A stretch of 45,954 nt of DNA from an uncultured Kiritimatiellota bacterium (lineage in GTDB: Bacteria > Verrucomicrobiota > Kiritimatiellia > RFP12 > UBA1067), in assembly GCA_934654805.1 (NCBI GenBank), contig CAKUGW010000008.1, positions 1-45,954 on the forward strand. The letters run 5' to 3'. Position numbers and translations under genes: made by a program. The notes below the pieces were generated by a model that worked only from the letters and a program-made list of their open reading frames with translations, did no database searches and was not told the origin of the DNA. Positions 1-7,533 of the stretch are shown piece after piece (position 1 is the stretch's first letter; every line of letters begins with the position of its first letter).

Positions 1-228
1 GCCCGCGGCGGCGGCGGCCTTGAACTCGGAGACCTTGTCCACGGGAATGGAGAACGAGTGGTTCCTCCCTCCGCGCGTGTACTGGAGGTTGTGGTAGACG
101 GCGGGCGGCCCGTTCTTCCTGGGGCACCTGTAGGACGAGATCGTGCCCTGGACGGAGGGCGGGAGCGCGGCGATCTCGGCGAGGATTTCGGCGCGGGGAC
201 GGCTCTTTTTCGATGGTTTATTTTGCAT
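1..228 (-). CDS. DUF6788-like small protein, partial
   Basis: An open frame on the minus strand starts with ATG at 228 and runs off the left edge of the window, giving 76 codons without a stop. The protein begins MQNKPSKKSRPRAEILAEI and continues with a block reading GTISSYRCPRKNGPPAVYH, then a stretch ending in PVDKVSEFKAA. This resembles the small DUF6788-type proteins often found beside transposase genes, which have a Cys/Gly/Pro centre followed by a YYxxRxxxGKxxxxYVP-like segment. The basic N-terminus and conserved core support a real gene. It is divergent from the AAA ATPase gene, and a TATATTATAATATA palindrome lies just upstream of its start. The function is unknown, and the transposon link is inference. 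Confidence 0.5.
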   Translation of the reverse strand, partial: MQNKPSKKSRPRAEILAEIAALPPSVQGTISSYRCPRKNGPPAVYHNLQYTRGGRNHSFSIPVDKVSEFKAAAAAG

Positions 229-230
229 GC

Positions 231-244
231 GTATATTATAATAT
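231..244. promoter_or_regulatory. AT-rich palindrome between divergent genes
   Basis: The 14-bp sequence TATATTATAATATA is a perfect palindrome inside the divergent intergenic region. Imperfect GCATGCG and TGCGTATGC arms extend it on both sides. It contains a TATAAT on each strand, so it could serve as a -10 element for the minus-strand gene starting at 228 or as an operator. There is no direct evidence for which. Confidence 0.35.
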
Positions 245-313
245 ATGCGTATGCGAAAATCAAGCGGGAAATGTGGGGTGGCCGCATAAATATCTCGGTG
301 CACCCGAGGCGTC

Positions 314-361
314 CCAAAAATACAAAACGATAAACACCAAAAATGCAAAACGTGGTATAAT
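314..361 (+). promoter_or_regulatory. Promoter with two direct repeats, AAA ATPase gene
   Basis: TGGTATAAT with its -10 hexamer at 356-361 lies 22 bases upstream of the ATG at 384. Immediately before it are two copies of CCAAAAATRCAAAACG, at 314-329 and 337-352, offset by 23 bp and differing at one base. The second copy abuts the TGG of the extended -10. The arrangement looks like a paired binding site for a regulator or a tandem duplication, and no conventional -35 hexamer is evident. Confidence 0.55.
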
Positions 362-383
362 GTTCCCCTAAACAAGGAACACT

Positions 384-1670
384 ATGAAATATCTTCCCCG
401 GATAGTCGATTCGATTCTGGACGTTCGGTTGCGCGCTGTTGGCGCGACTGTCATTGTCGGCCCGAAATGGTGCGGCAAGACGACGACGGCCAAGCAAAAG
501 GCGAAGAGCGTCATTGAGATGCAGGATCCCGACCTTCAGGAGGGGTATCTCAAATTGGCTGCGACAAGGCCGTCCATGTTGCTTGAGGGCGCTAACCCTC
601 GTTTGATAGACGAGTGGCAGTTGGCTCCCGTGCTGTGGGACGCAGTCCGCGTGTCCGTAGACCGTCGGCGCGAGAAGGGACTGTATTTGCTGACGGGTTC
701 CGTGGTGGTGGACGAGGCCAAGATCAAACATACGGGAATCGGTCGCATCTCTCGTTTGGGAATGGACACGATGAGCCTTTGGGAGTCGGGAGAGTCGTCC
801 GGCGAGATTTCTCTGCGAGAGTTGTTTTCCGCACCGTTGAAGCCTGTTGATGGCGCAAAGGGACGCTTGACCATAGAGGAGTTGGTCTTTGCTGTCTGCC
901 GAGGCGGGTGGCCGTCGGCGTTGGACGTGAAGGGCGATGATGCCAAGCTGTTTGTCGCCAGGGATTACTTCAACAATCTTGTCGAGTCAGACATCTCGCG
1001 CGTCGACGAGGTGGACCGCGATCCGGTTTTGGCTGCGCAACTGCTTCGTTCATATGCGCGGAACGTGTCGACATTGGCGACGAAGGCGAGCATTCGCAAG
1101 GATCTGATGTCCGTTCGTGAGGTGTCGATGCCAACGGTCGACTCGTACCTGTCGGCGCTGCGAAAGCTTTTTGTCATCGAAGATGTTGATGCCTGGTGTC
1201 CGGCGATACGAAACGCAACGGACATTCGGGCCTCAAAGAAAAGGGGTTTTTCCGATCCCTCGGTCGCGGTGGCGGCGCTGGGGGTTGGCCCAGAGTATTT
1301 CCGAACGGATTTCAAGACTTTTGGATTCCTGTTCGAGAGTCTCGTTTTGCGGGATCTTCGTGTCTACTCACGTGAACTGGGTGGGCGGCTGTCCTATTAT
1401 CGGGATCGCTACGGCCTTGAGGCGGATGCCGTGCTCCATCTTCAAGATGGCCGGTATGCCTTGATCGAGGTCAAGCTTGGGTCGAATGAGATCGAAGACG
1501 GCGCGGCGCATCTCAGGAAGGTCTGCCGACTCATCGAGGAATACAATGTGTCCGAAAGGCAATGCCCCTTACGCGCGCCCGACCTCCTCGTGGTCATCAC
1601 CGGTGGGCTTCATGCGTACACGAGGCCTGATGGCGTTCATGTCGTGCCGATTTCTGCGTTGAAACAGTAA
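384..1670 (+). CDS. AAA ATPase with DUF4143 C-terminal domain
   Basis: This 428-residue protein belongs to the common AAA_14/DUF4143 family. A Walker A motif GPKWCGKT sits at residues 26-33, a Walker B-like LIDEWQ at about 74-79, and LLTGS (sensor-like) at about 102-106. The C-terminal third contains FGFLFESLVLRDLR, then a PD-(D/E)XK-like arrangement with EADAV followed by ALIEVK, typical of DUF4143. Family members are cytoplasmic and widespread in accessory regions, and their biological role is not settled. The start at 384 follows AAGGAACACT, a usable ribosome-binding site, downstream of a TGGTATAAT promoter. The gene is monocistronic and a hairpin with a T-run follows it. The family is well supported; a defence or transport role would be guesswork. 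Confidence 0.88.
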   Translation: MKYLPRIVDSILDVRLRAVGATVIVGPKWCGKTTTAKQKAKSVIEMQDPDLQEGYLKLAATRPSMLLEGANPRLIDEWQLAPVLWDAVRVSVDRRREKGLYLLTGSVVVDEAKIKHTGIGRISRLGMDTMSLWESGESSGEISLRELFSAPLKPVDGAKGRLTIEELVFAVCRGGWPSALDVKGDDAKLFVARDYFNNLVESDISRVDEVDRDPVLAAQLLRSYARNVSTLATKASIRKDLMSVREVSMPTVDSYLSALRKLFVIEDVDAWCPAIRNATDIRASKKRGFSDPSVAVAALGVGPEYFRTDFKTFGFLFESLVLRDLRVYSRELGGRLSYYRDRYGLEADAVLHLQDGRYALIEVKLGSNEIEDGAAHLRKVCRLIEEYNVSERQCPLRAPDLLVVITGGLHAYTRPDGVHVVPISALKQ

Positions 1671-1696
1671 TGAAGTCGTCCGACATGCAGTTGCAA

Positions 1697-1737
1697 GGCT
1701 CGTCGTCGGCATGGCCCGTCGCGACGAGCCCGTTTTT
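1697..1737 (+). terminator. Intrinsic terminator after the AAA ATPase gene
   Basis: GGCTCGTCG at 1697-1705 pairs perfectly with CGACGAGCC at 1722-1730, and a TTTTT run follows at 1733-1737. The T-run is also the first part of the next gene's promoter, TTTTTGGTATAAT, so terminator and promoter are fused. Confidence 0.7.
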
Positions 1738-1745
1738 GGTATAAT
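1733..1745 (+). promoter_or_regulatory. Promoter of the flavin-reductase-like gene
   Basis: TTTTTGGTATAAT, with the -10 hexamer at 1740-1745, is the same core found before uvrB (2534-2546) and close to those before the antiporter and speA genes. The 5' leader that follows is also shared with uvrB. Transcription probably starts near 1752. Confidence 0.65.
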
Positions 1746-1826
1746 TCGTCTCGAATGATTCGTGGCGAGAGGGCGCGTTTCCTGAAACGGAACGTGCGCG
1801 GCAGCAGACAACCAGGAGGCGACAAG

Positions 1827-2387
1827 ATGAAGAAGAACTTTGGACCCAAGGCGTGGCTTTATCCAATGCCGGTGCTGATCATCGGCTCGTATGACGAGAA
1901 CGGGAACGCGGATGCGATGAACGCGGCGTGGGGCGGCATCTCGCTCGAAGACCGCATCTCGATCTGCGTGGACGATTCGCACAGGACGACGGCGAACGTG
2001 CTTGCGCGCAAGGCATTCACGGTGCATGTCGCGGACGTGAAGAACCTCGTCGCGTGCGACTACGTGGGCTGCGTCTCGGCGAACGGCACGCCCGACAAGC
2101 TGGCGAAGACGGGGTGGACGCTGGCGAAGAGCGCGTTCGTCGACGCGCCCGTGATCGAAGACCTGCCGATGGTGCTGGAATGCGAACTCGTGAGCTACGA
2201 CAAGTCCGACTGCCGGATGGTCGGCAAGATCGTCAACGTCGGAATTGATGCGTCCGTCTTGACGCCGGACGGCAAGATCGACGTCGCGCGGCTCGCGCCG
2301 ATTACGTTCGATCCGGTCAACCATGTCTACCACAGGCTTGGCGAAGCCGTCGGCGCGGCGTTCAGGGCCGGTCTCGCGCTAAAGTGA
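1827..2387 (+). CDS. Flavin reductase-like (FMN-binding split-barrel) protein
   Basis: This 186-residue cytoplasmic protein begins MKKNFGPKAWLYPMPVLIIG, the usual start of the flavin-reductase-domain family (YPxPVxxVG, then NAMxxAWxG). Here that is YPMPVLIIGSYDENGNADAMNAAWGG, seen over residues 12-37. Members bind FMN and act as flavin reductases or as proteins of unknown substrate. The start at 1827 is chosen because AGGAGG lies at 1814-1819, 7 bases upstream; an upstream in-frame ATG at 1755 falls within a leader that is also present before uvrB and is therefore probably untranslated. The gene has its own promoter at 1733-1745. The family is clear and the substrate unknown. Confidence 0.85.
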   Translation: MKKNFGPKAWLYPMPVLIIGSYDENGNADAMNAAWGGISLEDRISICVDDSHRTTANVLARKAFTVHVADVKNLVACDYVGCVSANGTPDKLAKTGWTLAKSAFVDAPVIEDLPMVLECELVSYDKSDCRMVGKIVNVGIDASVLTPDGKIDVARLAPITFDPVNHVYHRLGEAVGAAFRAGLALK

Positions 2388-2498
2388 AGGCGGTTGGCTC
2401 GGCTGCTCATACGGGCGTAGGTGCGTTTGCGCCAAGAAATGGGAATCAGGTGCGGAATTCTTAGGCGCCCGTTTGATCCTGGCAAGGAAAGCGGGAAA

Positions 2499-2538
2499 GC
2501 CCGCCGTCGGCGTCTTTCGTCGTGGCGGGCCTGTTTTT
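2499..2538 (+). terminator. Intrinsic terminator between reductase gene and uvrB
   Basis: GCCCGCC at 2499-2505 pairs with GGCGGGC at 2524-2530 and is followed by TTTTT at 2534-2538. As at 1697-1745, the T-run runs directly into GGTATAAT, the uvrB promoter. The 110 bases between 2388 and 2498 contain no recognisable gene. Confidence 0.65.
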
Positions 2539-2546
2539 GGTATAAT
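2534..2546 (+). promoter_or_regulatory. uvrB promoter core
   Basis: TTTTTGGTATAAT has its -10 hexamer at 2541-2546, 64 bases before the uvrB ATG. The leader that follows resembles the leader of the flavin-reductase gene over about 70 bases, including CGATTCGTG, a GAAAC-centred hairpin and TGCGCGGC. Confidence 0.65.
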
Positions 2547-2610
2547 CTGCCCCAAACGATTCGTGAGGGGAGCGTGTTTTCCGAAACCGGAATGCGCGGC
2601 GACAGGCGAC

Positions 2611-4692
2611 ATGGACAGCATTTTCAGACTCAAGTCGAAGTTCAGGCCGACGGGTGACCAGCCGGAGGCGATCCAGGCGCTTCTGGACGGGCTGAAGCGC
2701 GGCGACGACCGGCTCGTCCTGCGGGGCGTGACCGGGTCGGGCAAGACGTTCACGATGGCGAACCTGATCCAGCGGTGGGGACGCCCGACCCTCATCCTCT
2801 CGCACAACAAGACGCTCGCCGCCCAGCTCTTCGCCGAGCTGAAGGAGTTCTTCCCCGAAAACGCCGTCGAGTACTTCATCAGCTACTACGACTACTACCA
2901 GCCGGAGGCGTACATCCCGCAGACGGACACCTACATCGAGAAGGACGCCGCGATCAACGAGGAGATCGAGCGCTACCGCCTCGCCGCGACGAACGCCCTC
3001 ATCGCCCGCCGCGACGTGATCGTCGTCTCGTCCGTGAGCTGCATCTACGGCCTCGGCGAGTCCGACGAGTACCGCGACCTCGCCGTGCGGATCACGGTCG
3101 GCGGCGAGGTCGAAGGAAAAAGGAAGAAGGAAGAAGGAAGAAGTGCGGAGGGACGAAGTGGACTGATCGCCCGCCTCGTCGAGGCGCAGTACGTGCGCAA
3201 CGACTACGACTTCGCGCCGGGCGTCTTCCGCGTGCGCGGCGATGTCGTCGACGTCTTCCCGGCCTACGAGACGAAGGCGCTGCGCGTCGAGTTCTTCGGC
3301 GACGAGGTGGACTCGATCCGCGCGCTCGACCCGCTCACGGGCACGTGCGGCGTGTCGATGCCGGCGGCGGTCGTCACGCCCGCGAAGCAGTTCGTGATGG
3401 GCAAGGACCGCTTCGAGGCGGCGTTCGCGCGCATCGAGGCGGAGCTCGCGGACCGTCTGAAGTACTTCGCCTCGAAGGGCAAGCTCCTGGAGGCGCAGCG
3501 CCTCAAGGAGCGCACCGAGTACGACATCGAGATGATGCGCGAGCTCGGATACTGCAACGGCATCGAGAACTATTCGCGTCCGCTCACGGGACGCGCGCCG
3601 GGGACGGCGGGCGAATGCCTCATCGACTATTTCCCGGACGACTTCCTGACCATCATCGACGAGAGCCACGTCTCGGTGCCGCAGATCCGCGCGATGTACA
3701 ACGGCGACCAGGCGCGCAAGCAGAAGCTCGTCGACTATGGCTTCCGCCTGCCGAGCGCGAAGGACAACCGTCCGCTCACGTTCGACGAGTTCAACGCGAA
3801 GGTCAAGCAGGTCGTCTACTGCTCGGCGACGCCGGGCGACTACGAGTATGCCGAGGCGCAGACGGTGGCGGAGCAGGTGATCCGCCCGACGGGGCTTCTC
3901 GACCCGGTCATCGAGCTTCGTCCGCTCAAGAACCAGGTGGACGACCTCATGGCCGAGATCGACCGCGTCGTGAAGGACGGCGACCGCGTGTTCGTGACGA
4001 CGCTCACGAAGCGCTCGTCCGAAGACCTCACGCACTACCTGCACGAAGCGGGCGTCCGCGTCGAGTACCTGCATTCGGACATCGACGCGATCGAGCGCGT
4101 CGCGATCCTCCAGCGCCTGCGCAAGGGCGAGTTCGACGTCCTCGTGGGCATCAACCTCCTGCGCGAGGGGCTGGACCTGCCGGAGGTCGCGCTCGTCGCG
4201 ATCCTCGACGCGGACAAGGAGGGCTTTCTCCGCTCGACGACCTCGCTCGTGCAGACGGCGGGCCGCACGGCGCGCCACGAGAAGGGGCGCGTCATCCTCT
4301 ATTGCGACCACAAGACGGACGCGATCCGCGAGCTGCTGCGCATCACGAAGGCGCACCGCGAGAAGCAGATCGCCTACAACGCGGCGCATCACATCACGCC
4401 GCATTCCGTCAAGCGCGCCATCAACGAGTCGGCGTATGTGTACAGGAGTGGAAAGGTGGAAGGGTGGAAGAGTGGAAAGGTGGAAGGGTGGAAGAGTGGA
4501 AAGGCGGAAGGACGGAAGGGTGGAAAGGTTGACGGGCGGGAAGGCGGAGATGGCGGGAAGGCGGATCCGCAGCTCATTGAGGAGCTCACCCGCGACATGC
4601 TGCAGGCGGCGGACAACCTCGAGTTCGAGCGCGCGGCCTACCTGCGCGACCAGATTGCCGAGCTGAAGAAGTCCGGAGGGGACCATTCCTGA
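2611..4692 (+). CDS. uvrB: Excinuclease ABC subunit UvrB
   Basis: UvrB is the damage-verifying helicase-like subunit of nucleotide excision repair. It loads on DNA with UvrA and recruits UvrC. The protein has 693 residues, slightly longer than usual (about 670). Walker A TGSGKT is at 41-46, the beta-hairpin region contains YYDYYQPEAYIPQTDTYIEK, and TIIDESHV, VYCSATPGDYE, LREGLDLPEVALVAILDADK and QTAGRTARH follow in the standard order. The UVR domain closes the protein. Two low-complexity inserts explain the extra length: a Lys/Glu/Arg-rich stretch at about residues 167-185 and an octapeptide repeat (SGKVEGWK type) at about 611-650, just before the UVR domain. Both inserts keep frame. The start at 2611 gives the canonical N-terminus MDSIFRLKSKF; the ribosome-binding site is weak. 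Confidence 0.97.
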   Translation: MDSIFRLKSKFRPTGDQPEAIQALLDGLKRGDDRLVLRGVTGSGKTFTMANLIQRWGRPTLILSHNKTLAAQLFAELKEFFPENAVEYFISYYDYYQPEAYIPQTDTYIEKDAAINEEIERYRLAATNALIARRDVIVVSSVSCIYGLGESDEYRDLAVRITVGGEVEGKRKKEEGRSAEGRSGLIARLVEAQYVRNDYDFAPGVFRVRGDVVDVFPAYETKALRVEFFGDEVDSIRALDPLTGTCGVSMPAAVVTPAKQFVMGKDRFEAAFARIEAELADRLKYFASKGKLLEAQRLKERTEYDIEMMRELGYCNGIENYSRPLTGRAPGTAGECLIDYFPDDFLTIIDESHVSVPQIRAMYNGDQARKQKLVDYGFRLPSAKDNRPLTFDEFNAKVKQVVYCSATPGDYEYAEAQTVAEQVIRPTGLLDPVIELRPLKNQVDDLMAEIDRVVKDGDRVFVTTLTKRSSEDLTHYLHEAGVRVEYLHSDIDAIERVAILQRLRKGEFDVLVGINLLREGLDLPEVALVAILDADKEGFLRSTTSLVQTAGRTARHEKGRVILYCDHKTDAIRELLRITKAHREKQIAYNAAHHITPHSVKRAINESAYVYRSGKVEGWKSGKVEGWKSGKAEGRKGGKVDGREGGDGGKADPQLIEELTRDMLQAADNLEFERAAYLRDQIAELKKSGGDHS
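3113..3170 (+). repeat. In-frame 7-bp simple repeat inside uvrB
   Basis: Several AGGAAGA units, decaying into AGTGCGG, AGGGACG and AAGTGGA, form a purine-rich 7-bp tandem repeat. They add about 19 charged residues to UvrB between the beta-hairpin region and the following domain. The total length is compatible with the reading frame, so the gene remains open. Confidence 0.7.
4445..4557 (+). repeat. In-frame 8-bp tandem repeat inside uvrB
   Basis: About 13 tandem units of an 8-bp sequence, consensus RTGGAARR (GTGGAAAG, GTGGAAGG, GTGGAAGA), occupy the linker before the UVR domain. Three units make 24 bp, so the encoded peptide repeats every eight residues (SGKVEGWK). The units degrade towards the 3' end (GCGGAAGG, ACGGAAGG, GTTGACGG). 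The period and general shape match the intergenic YCGAATRR arrays at 6.6, 7.5 and 8.4 kb. Confidence 0.8.
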
Positions 4693-4716
4693 CCGGCGCA
4701 CGCGCACCCGCGCGCG

Positions 4717-4729
4717 TTTTTGCTATAAT
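4717..4729 (+). promoter_or_regulatory. Promoter of the NhaC-type antiporter gene
   Basis: TTTTTGCTATAAT has its -10 hexamer at 4724-4729. Only ten bases separate it from the ATG at 4740, so the transcript would have about four untranslated bases and no Shine-Dalgarno sequence. The T-run follows a GC-rich stretch after the uvrB stop that may form a weak terminator. Confidence 0.65.
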
Positions 4730-4739
4730 ACACGGACTT

Positions 4740-6554
4740 ATGAAACGAAAACTCCTCTGCTGTGCGGCGCTCGTCGCCCTGTGCGGCGGCCTCTGGGCCG
4801 CCGAAGAAAACAAGATAGTCGTCGGCGAAGGAGATTCCGCCAAGACCTACGAACTCGCGAAGGTCGAGGACGCGAAAGCCTATGTCGAGGCGTATGCGGA
4901 CAACGTCCAGGCGGACAAGGACTTCAAGGCGCACGAGGCCGCCGCGCTCGCGACGGTGCGCCAGGCCGAGCCGCTGTTCGGCACGTGGTGGGCGATCTTC
5001 CCGCCGCTCCTCGCGATCGTGCTGGCGCTCGTCACGAAGGAGGTCTACTCGTCGCTCTTCCTCGGCATCGTCTCGGGCGGCGTCCTCTACGCGATGAAGG
5101 CCGACGGGTTCGCCGGGATGTTCGAGACGACGCTTACGCACGTCGTGCAGGCCGGCTTCATCGCGAAGGTCGCCGACGCCTACAACGTGGGCATCCTGAT
5201 CTTCCTCGTCCTCCTCGGCGCGCTCGTCGCGATGATGAACAAGACCGGCGCCTCGGCGGCGTTCGGCCGCTGGGCGCAGACGCACATCAAGAGCCGCGTC
5301 GGCGCGCAGGTCGCGACGATCGTCCTCGGCATGCTCATCTTCGTCGATGACTACTTCAACTGCCTGACGGTCGGCTCGGTCATGCACCCGGTCACGAAGG
5401 CGAAGAGGGTCTCGGCCGCGAAGCTCTCGTACCTCATCGACGCGACGGCGGCGCCGATCTGCATCATCGCGCCGATCTCCAGCTGGGCGGCGGCCGTCGC
5501 CGGCTTCGCGAAGGGCGCGGGCGCGGAAAGCGGCTTCTCGCTCTTCATCGCCGCGATCCCCTACAACTTCTACGCGATCCTGACGATCGTCATGATGTTC
5601 GCGCTCGCGTTCATGAAGTTCGACTTCGGCCCGATGCGCCGCCACGAGGCGGACGTCGCGGCCGGCAAGCCCGACCTCGGCGCGCTGGAGACGGCGACGG
5701 AAGTGCTCACGAAGAACGACCGGGGCCGTGTCATCGACCTCGTGATCCCCGTCCTCGTGCTGATCGCCGCGTGCGTCGTCGGCATGATCTACTCGGGCGG
5801 CTTCTTCGCCGAGGGCGAGGCGCACCGCAACTTCGTCGTCGCGTTCTCGAACTCCGACGCCTCGGTCGGCCTCACGCTCGGCTCGATCGTCGCGCTCGTC
5901 TTCGCGGTCGTCTTCTACGTCTGCCGCCGCGTCATCTCGTTCCGCGACTGCATGGACGGCTTCCCGGAGGGCTTCAAGGCGATGGTGCCGGCGATCATGA
6001 TCCTCTGCTGCGCGTGGACGCTGAAGGGCATGACGGACGCGCTCGGCGCGAAGGTGTTCATCTCCGACCTCATCAACGGGCCGGCGGCGGGCCTCTTCAA
6101 CTTCCTGCCGGCGATCATCTTCGTGATCGCGGTCATCCTCGCGTTCTCGACGGGCACGAGCTGGGGCACGTTCGGCATCCTGATCCCGATCGTCCTCGCG
6201 GCGATCCCCGGCAGCTCGATGACGATCATCGCCGTCTCGGCCTGCATGGCGGGCGCGGTGTGCGGCGACCACTGCTCGCCGATCTCCGACACGACGATCA
6301 TGGCCTCGGCGGGCGCGCAGTGCAACCACATCGTGCACGTGAACACGCAGCTGCCGTATGCGCTCACGGTGGCGGCCGTCTCGTTCGTCGCCTACATCGC
6401 CGCGCCGTTCGCCGGCTCGGTGTGGATCGCGCTGCCGCTTGCGGTCTGCCTCATGCTCGCGACGCTCTTCTTCCTCAAGCTCATCCTCAGGGGCCCGGCG
6501 GACGGCGCGGCCGACGCGATCTCCCACAAGGTGCGGCAGATCGAGGGGAAGTAG
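4740..6554 (+). CDS. NhaC-family Na+/H+ antiporter with secreted N-terminal extension
   Basis: This 604-residue membrane protein has a signal-peptide-like start (KLLCCAALVALCGGLWA), a soluble charged stretch to about residue 75, then roughly a dozen hydrophobic segments starting at WWAIFPPLLAIVLALVTKEV. Conserved NhaC-type features include FVDDYFNCLTVGSVMHP, a region reading SYLIDATAAPICIIAPISSW, and FSTGTSWGTFGILIP followed by CGDHCSPISDTTIMAS. Such proteins exchange Na+ for H+, and some relatives carry organic substrates. The extension before the first membrane segment is unusual for bacterial NhaC but seen in some environmental relatives. The gene lies 47 bp after uvrB, has its own promoter, and appears near-leaderless. 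It is followed by an 8-bp repeat array. The exact substrate is not visible. Confidence 0.88.
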   Translation: MKRKLLCCAALVALCGGLWAAEENKIVVGEGDSAKTYELAKVEDAKAYVEAYADNVQADKDFKAHEAAALATVRQAEPLFGTWWAIFPPLLAIVLALVTKEVYSSLFLGIVSGGVLYAMKADGFAGMFETTLTHVVQAGFIAKVADAYNVGILIFLVLLGALVAMMNKTGASAAFGRWAQTHIKSRVGAQVATIVLGMLIFVDDYFNCLTVGSVMHPVTKAKRVSAAKLSYLIDATAAPICIIAPISSWAAAVAGFAKGAGAESGFSLFIAAIPYNFYAILTIVMMFALAFMKFDFGPMRRHEADVAAGKPDLGALETATEVLTKNDRGRVIDLVIPVLVLIAACVVGMIYSGGFFAEGEAHRNFVVAFSNSDASVGLTLGSIVALVFAVVFYVCRRVISFRDCMDGFPEGFKAMVPAIMILCCAWTLKGMTDALGAKVFISDLINGPAAGLFNFLPAIIFVIAVILAFSTGTSWGTFGILIPIVLAAIPGSSMTIIAVSACMAGAVCGDHCSPISDTTIMASAGAQCNHIVHVNTQLPYALTVAAVSFVAYIAAPFAGSVWIALPLAVCLMLATLFFLKLILRGPADGAADAISHKVRQIEGK

Positions 6555-6562
6555 GCGAATGA

Positions 6563-6761
6563 GAACTGAATAATCGAATGGTCGAATGGTCGAATAACCG
6601 AATGGTCGAAGGACTGAATGACCGAATGACCGAATAATCGAATAACCGAATAATCGAATGATCGAATAATCGAATGATCGAATGATCGAATCGTCGAATG
6701 ATTGAATGACTGAATGGTCGAGTGAATGGCTGAATGAATTTGAAATCTGAAATCTGAAATC
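6563..6761. repeat. Intergenic 8-bp tandem repeat array 1
   Basis: About twenty degenerate units of consensus YCGAATRR (TCGAATGG, CCGAATGA, TCGAATAA, CTGAATGA) run from about 6567 to 6738, followed by tandem TGAAATC units at 6741-6761. The array fills the gap between the antiporter and the first binding-protein gene. Long frames read through it on the opposite strand are low-complexity artefacts. The Shine-Dalgarno sequence AAGGGA of the next gene follows directly. Confidence 0.85.
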
Positions 6762-6788
6762 AAACAAGAAAGAAAGGGAAAAACGAAA

Positions 6789-7526
6789 ATGAAGAAACTG
6801 ATGATTGCGCTGGCGGCGGCGGCGACCTTCTGCGGCTGCGCGAAGAACGACGCGAACACCCTCAAGATGATTACCGAGGCGACGTTCCCGCCCTACGAGT
6901 TCCTGCGCGGACAGGAGATCGTCGGCATCGACGTCGAGATCTGCAAGGCCGTCGCGGCGAAGATGGGCAAGACGTTCGCGGTCGAGAACGTCGATTTCGA
7001 CTCGGTCATCCCCTCGGTCATGTCCGGCAAGGCCGACATCGCGGCGGCGGGCATCACGGTGACGGAAGACCGCAAGAAGAACGTCGACTTCTCCGACGTC
7101 TACGCGAAGACGGAGATCGTCCTCATCTACAAGAAGTCCGCGCCGCTCCTGACGGCGGCGGACTGCAAGGGCAAGCGCATCGGCGTGCAGGGCGGCAACA
7201 CCGCAGAGACGATCGTGATCGAGCAGTTCAAGCAGGAGCCGGAGCGCTTCCGCTCGGCGGCCGAGGCGTGCGCCGCGCTCAAGGCGGGCCGTTGCGACGC
7301 GGTCCTGGTGGACGCGGAGCCGGCGAAGAACTGTGTGCTGGGCGAGGCCGAGCTCGCGATCGCGCCGACGCCGGTCAACCTGGAGGAGTACGCCATCGCG
7401 ATCAGGAAGGGGCGCCCCGAGCTGCTGAAGGCGATCAACGAGACGATCGCCGAGCTCAAGGCGAGCGGCAAGATGGCGGCAATCCGCGCGCAGTACACGA
7501 AAGAGGCGGACGCGCTGAAGAAGTGA
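6789..7526 (+). CDS. Polar amino acid ABC transporter substrate-binding lipoprotein 1
   Basis: This 245-residue solute-binding protein of the SBP_bac_3 family carries a lipoprotein signal with lipobox FCGC, the modified cysteine being residue 17. The mature protein has TEATFPPYEF near the N-terminus, GIDVEICKAVAAKMGK, then DIAAAGITVTEDRKKNVDFS, all diagnostic of polar amino acid binding proteins of the ArtJ/HisJ/GlnH group. It would sit in the periplasm anchored to a membrane and deliver an amino acid to the permease encoded at 8617. It is closely paralogous to the protein at 7711, with nearly identical N-terminal halves. The start follows AAGGGAAAAACGAAA. The ligand cannot be read from sequence. 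No ATPase gene of the set is nearby. Confidence 0.9.
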   Translation: MKKLMIALAAAATFCGCAKNDANTLKMITEATFPPYEFLRGQEIVGIDVEICKAVAAKMGKTFAVENVDFDSVIPSVMSGKADIAAAGITVTEDRKKNVDFSDVYAKTEIVLIYKKSAPLLTAADCKGKRIGVQGGNTAETIVIEQFKQEPERFRSAAEACAALKAGRCDAVLVDAEPAKNCVLGEAELAIAPTPVNLEEYAIAIRKGRPELLKAINETIAELKASGKMAAIRAQYTKEADALKK

Positions 7527-7533
7527 GGAAGGG

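Noticed and set aside
58..333. 91-codon plus-strand frame at the left edge
   Set aside because: It is antisense to the DUF6788-like gene and crosses the AT-rich divergent promoter region; no conserved motif.
2461..4707. 748-codon open frame on the minus strand opposite uvrB
   Set aside because: It is an Arg/Leu/Ala-rich mirror frame produced by high third-position GC; uvrB on the other strand has every conserved motif.
6563..6761. Possible CRISPR array at the tandem repeats
   Set aside because: Units are 8 bp and contiguous, with no unique spacers and no cas genes nearby.
4638..6767. 709-codon minus-strand frame over the antiporter gene and repeat array
   Set aside because: Composition is nearly all Arg, Asp, Glu and Ala, and its first part is the 8-bp repeat read as SIIRSFDY-like peptides; no conserved domain.
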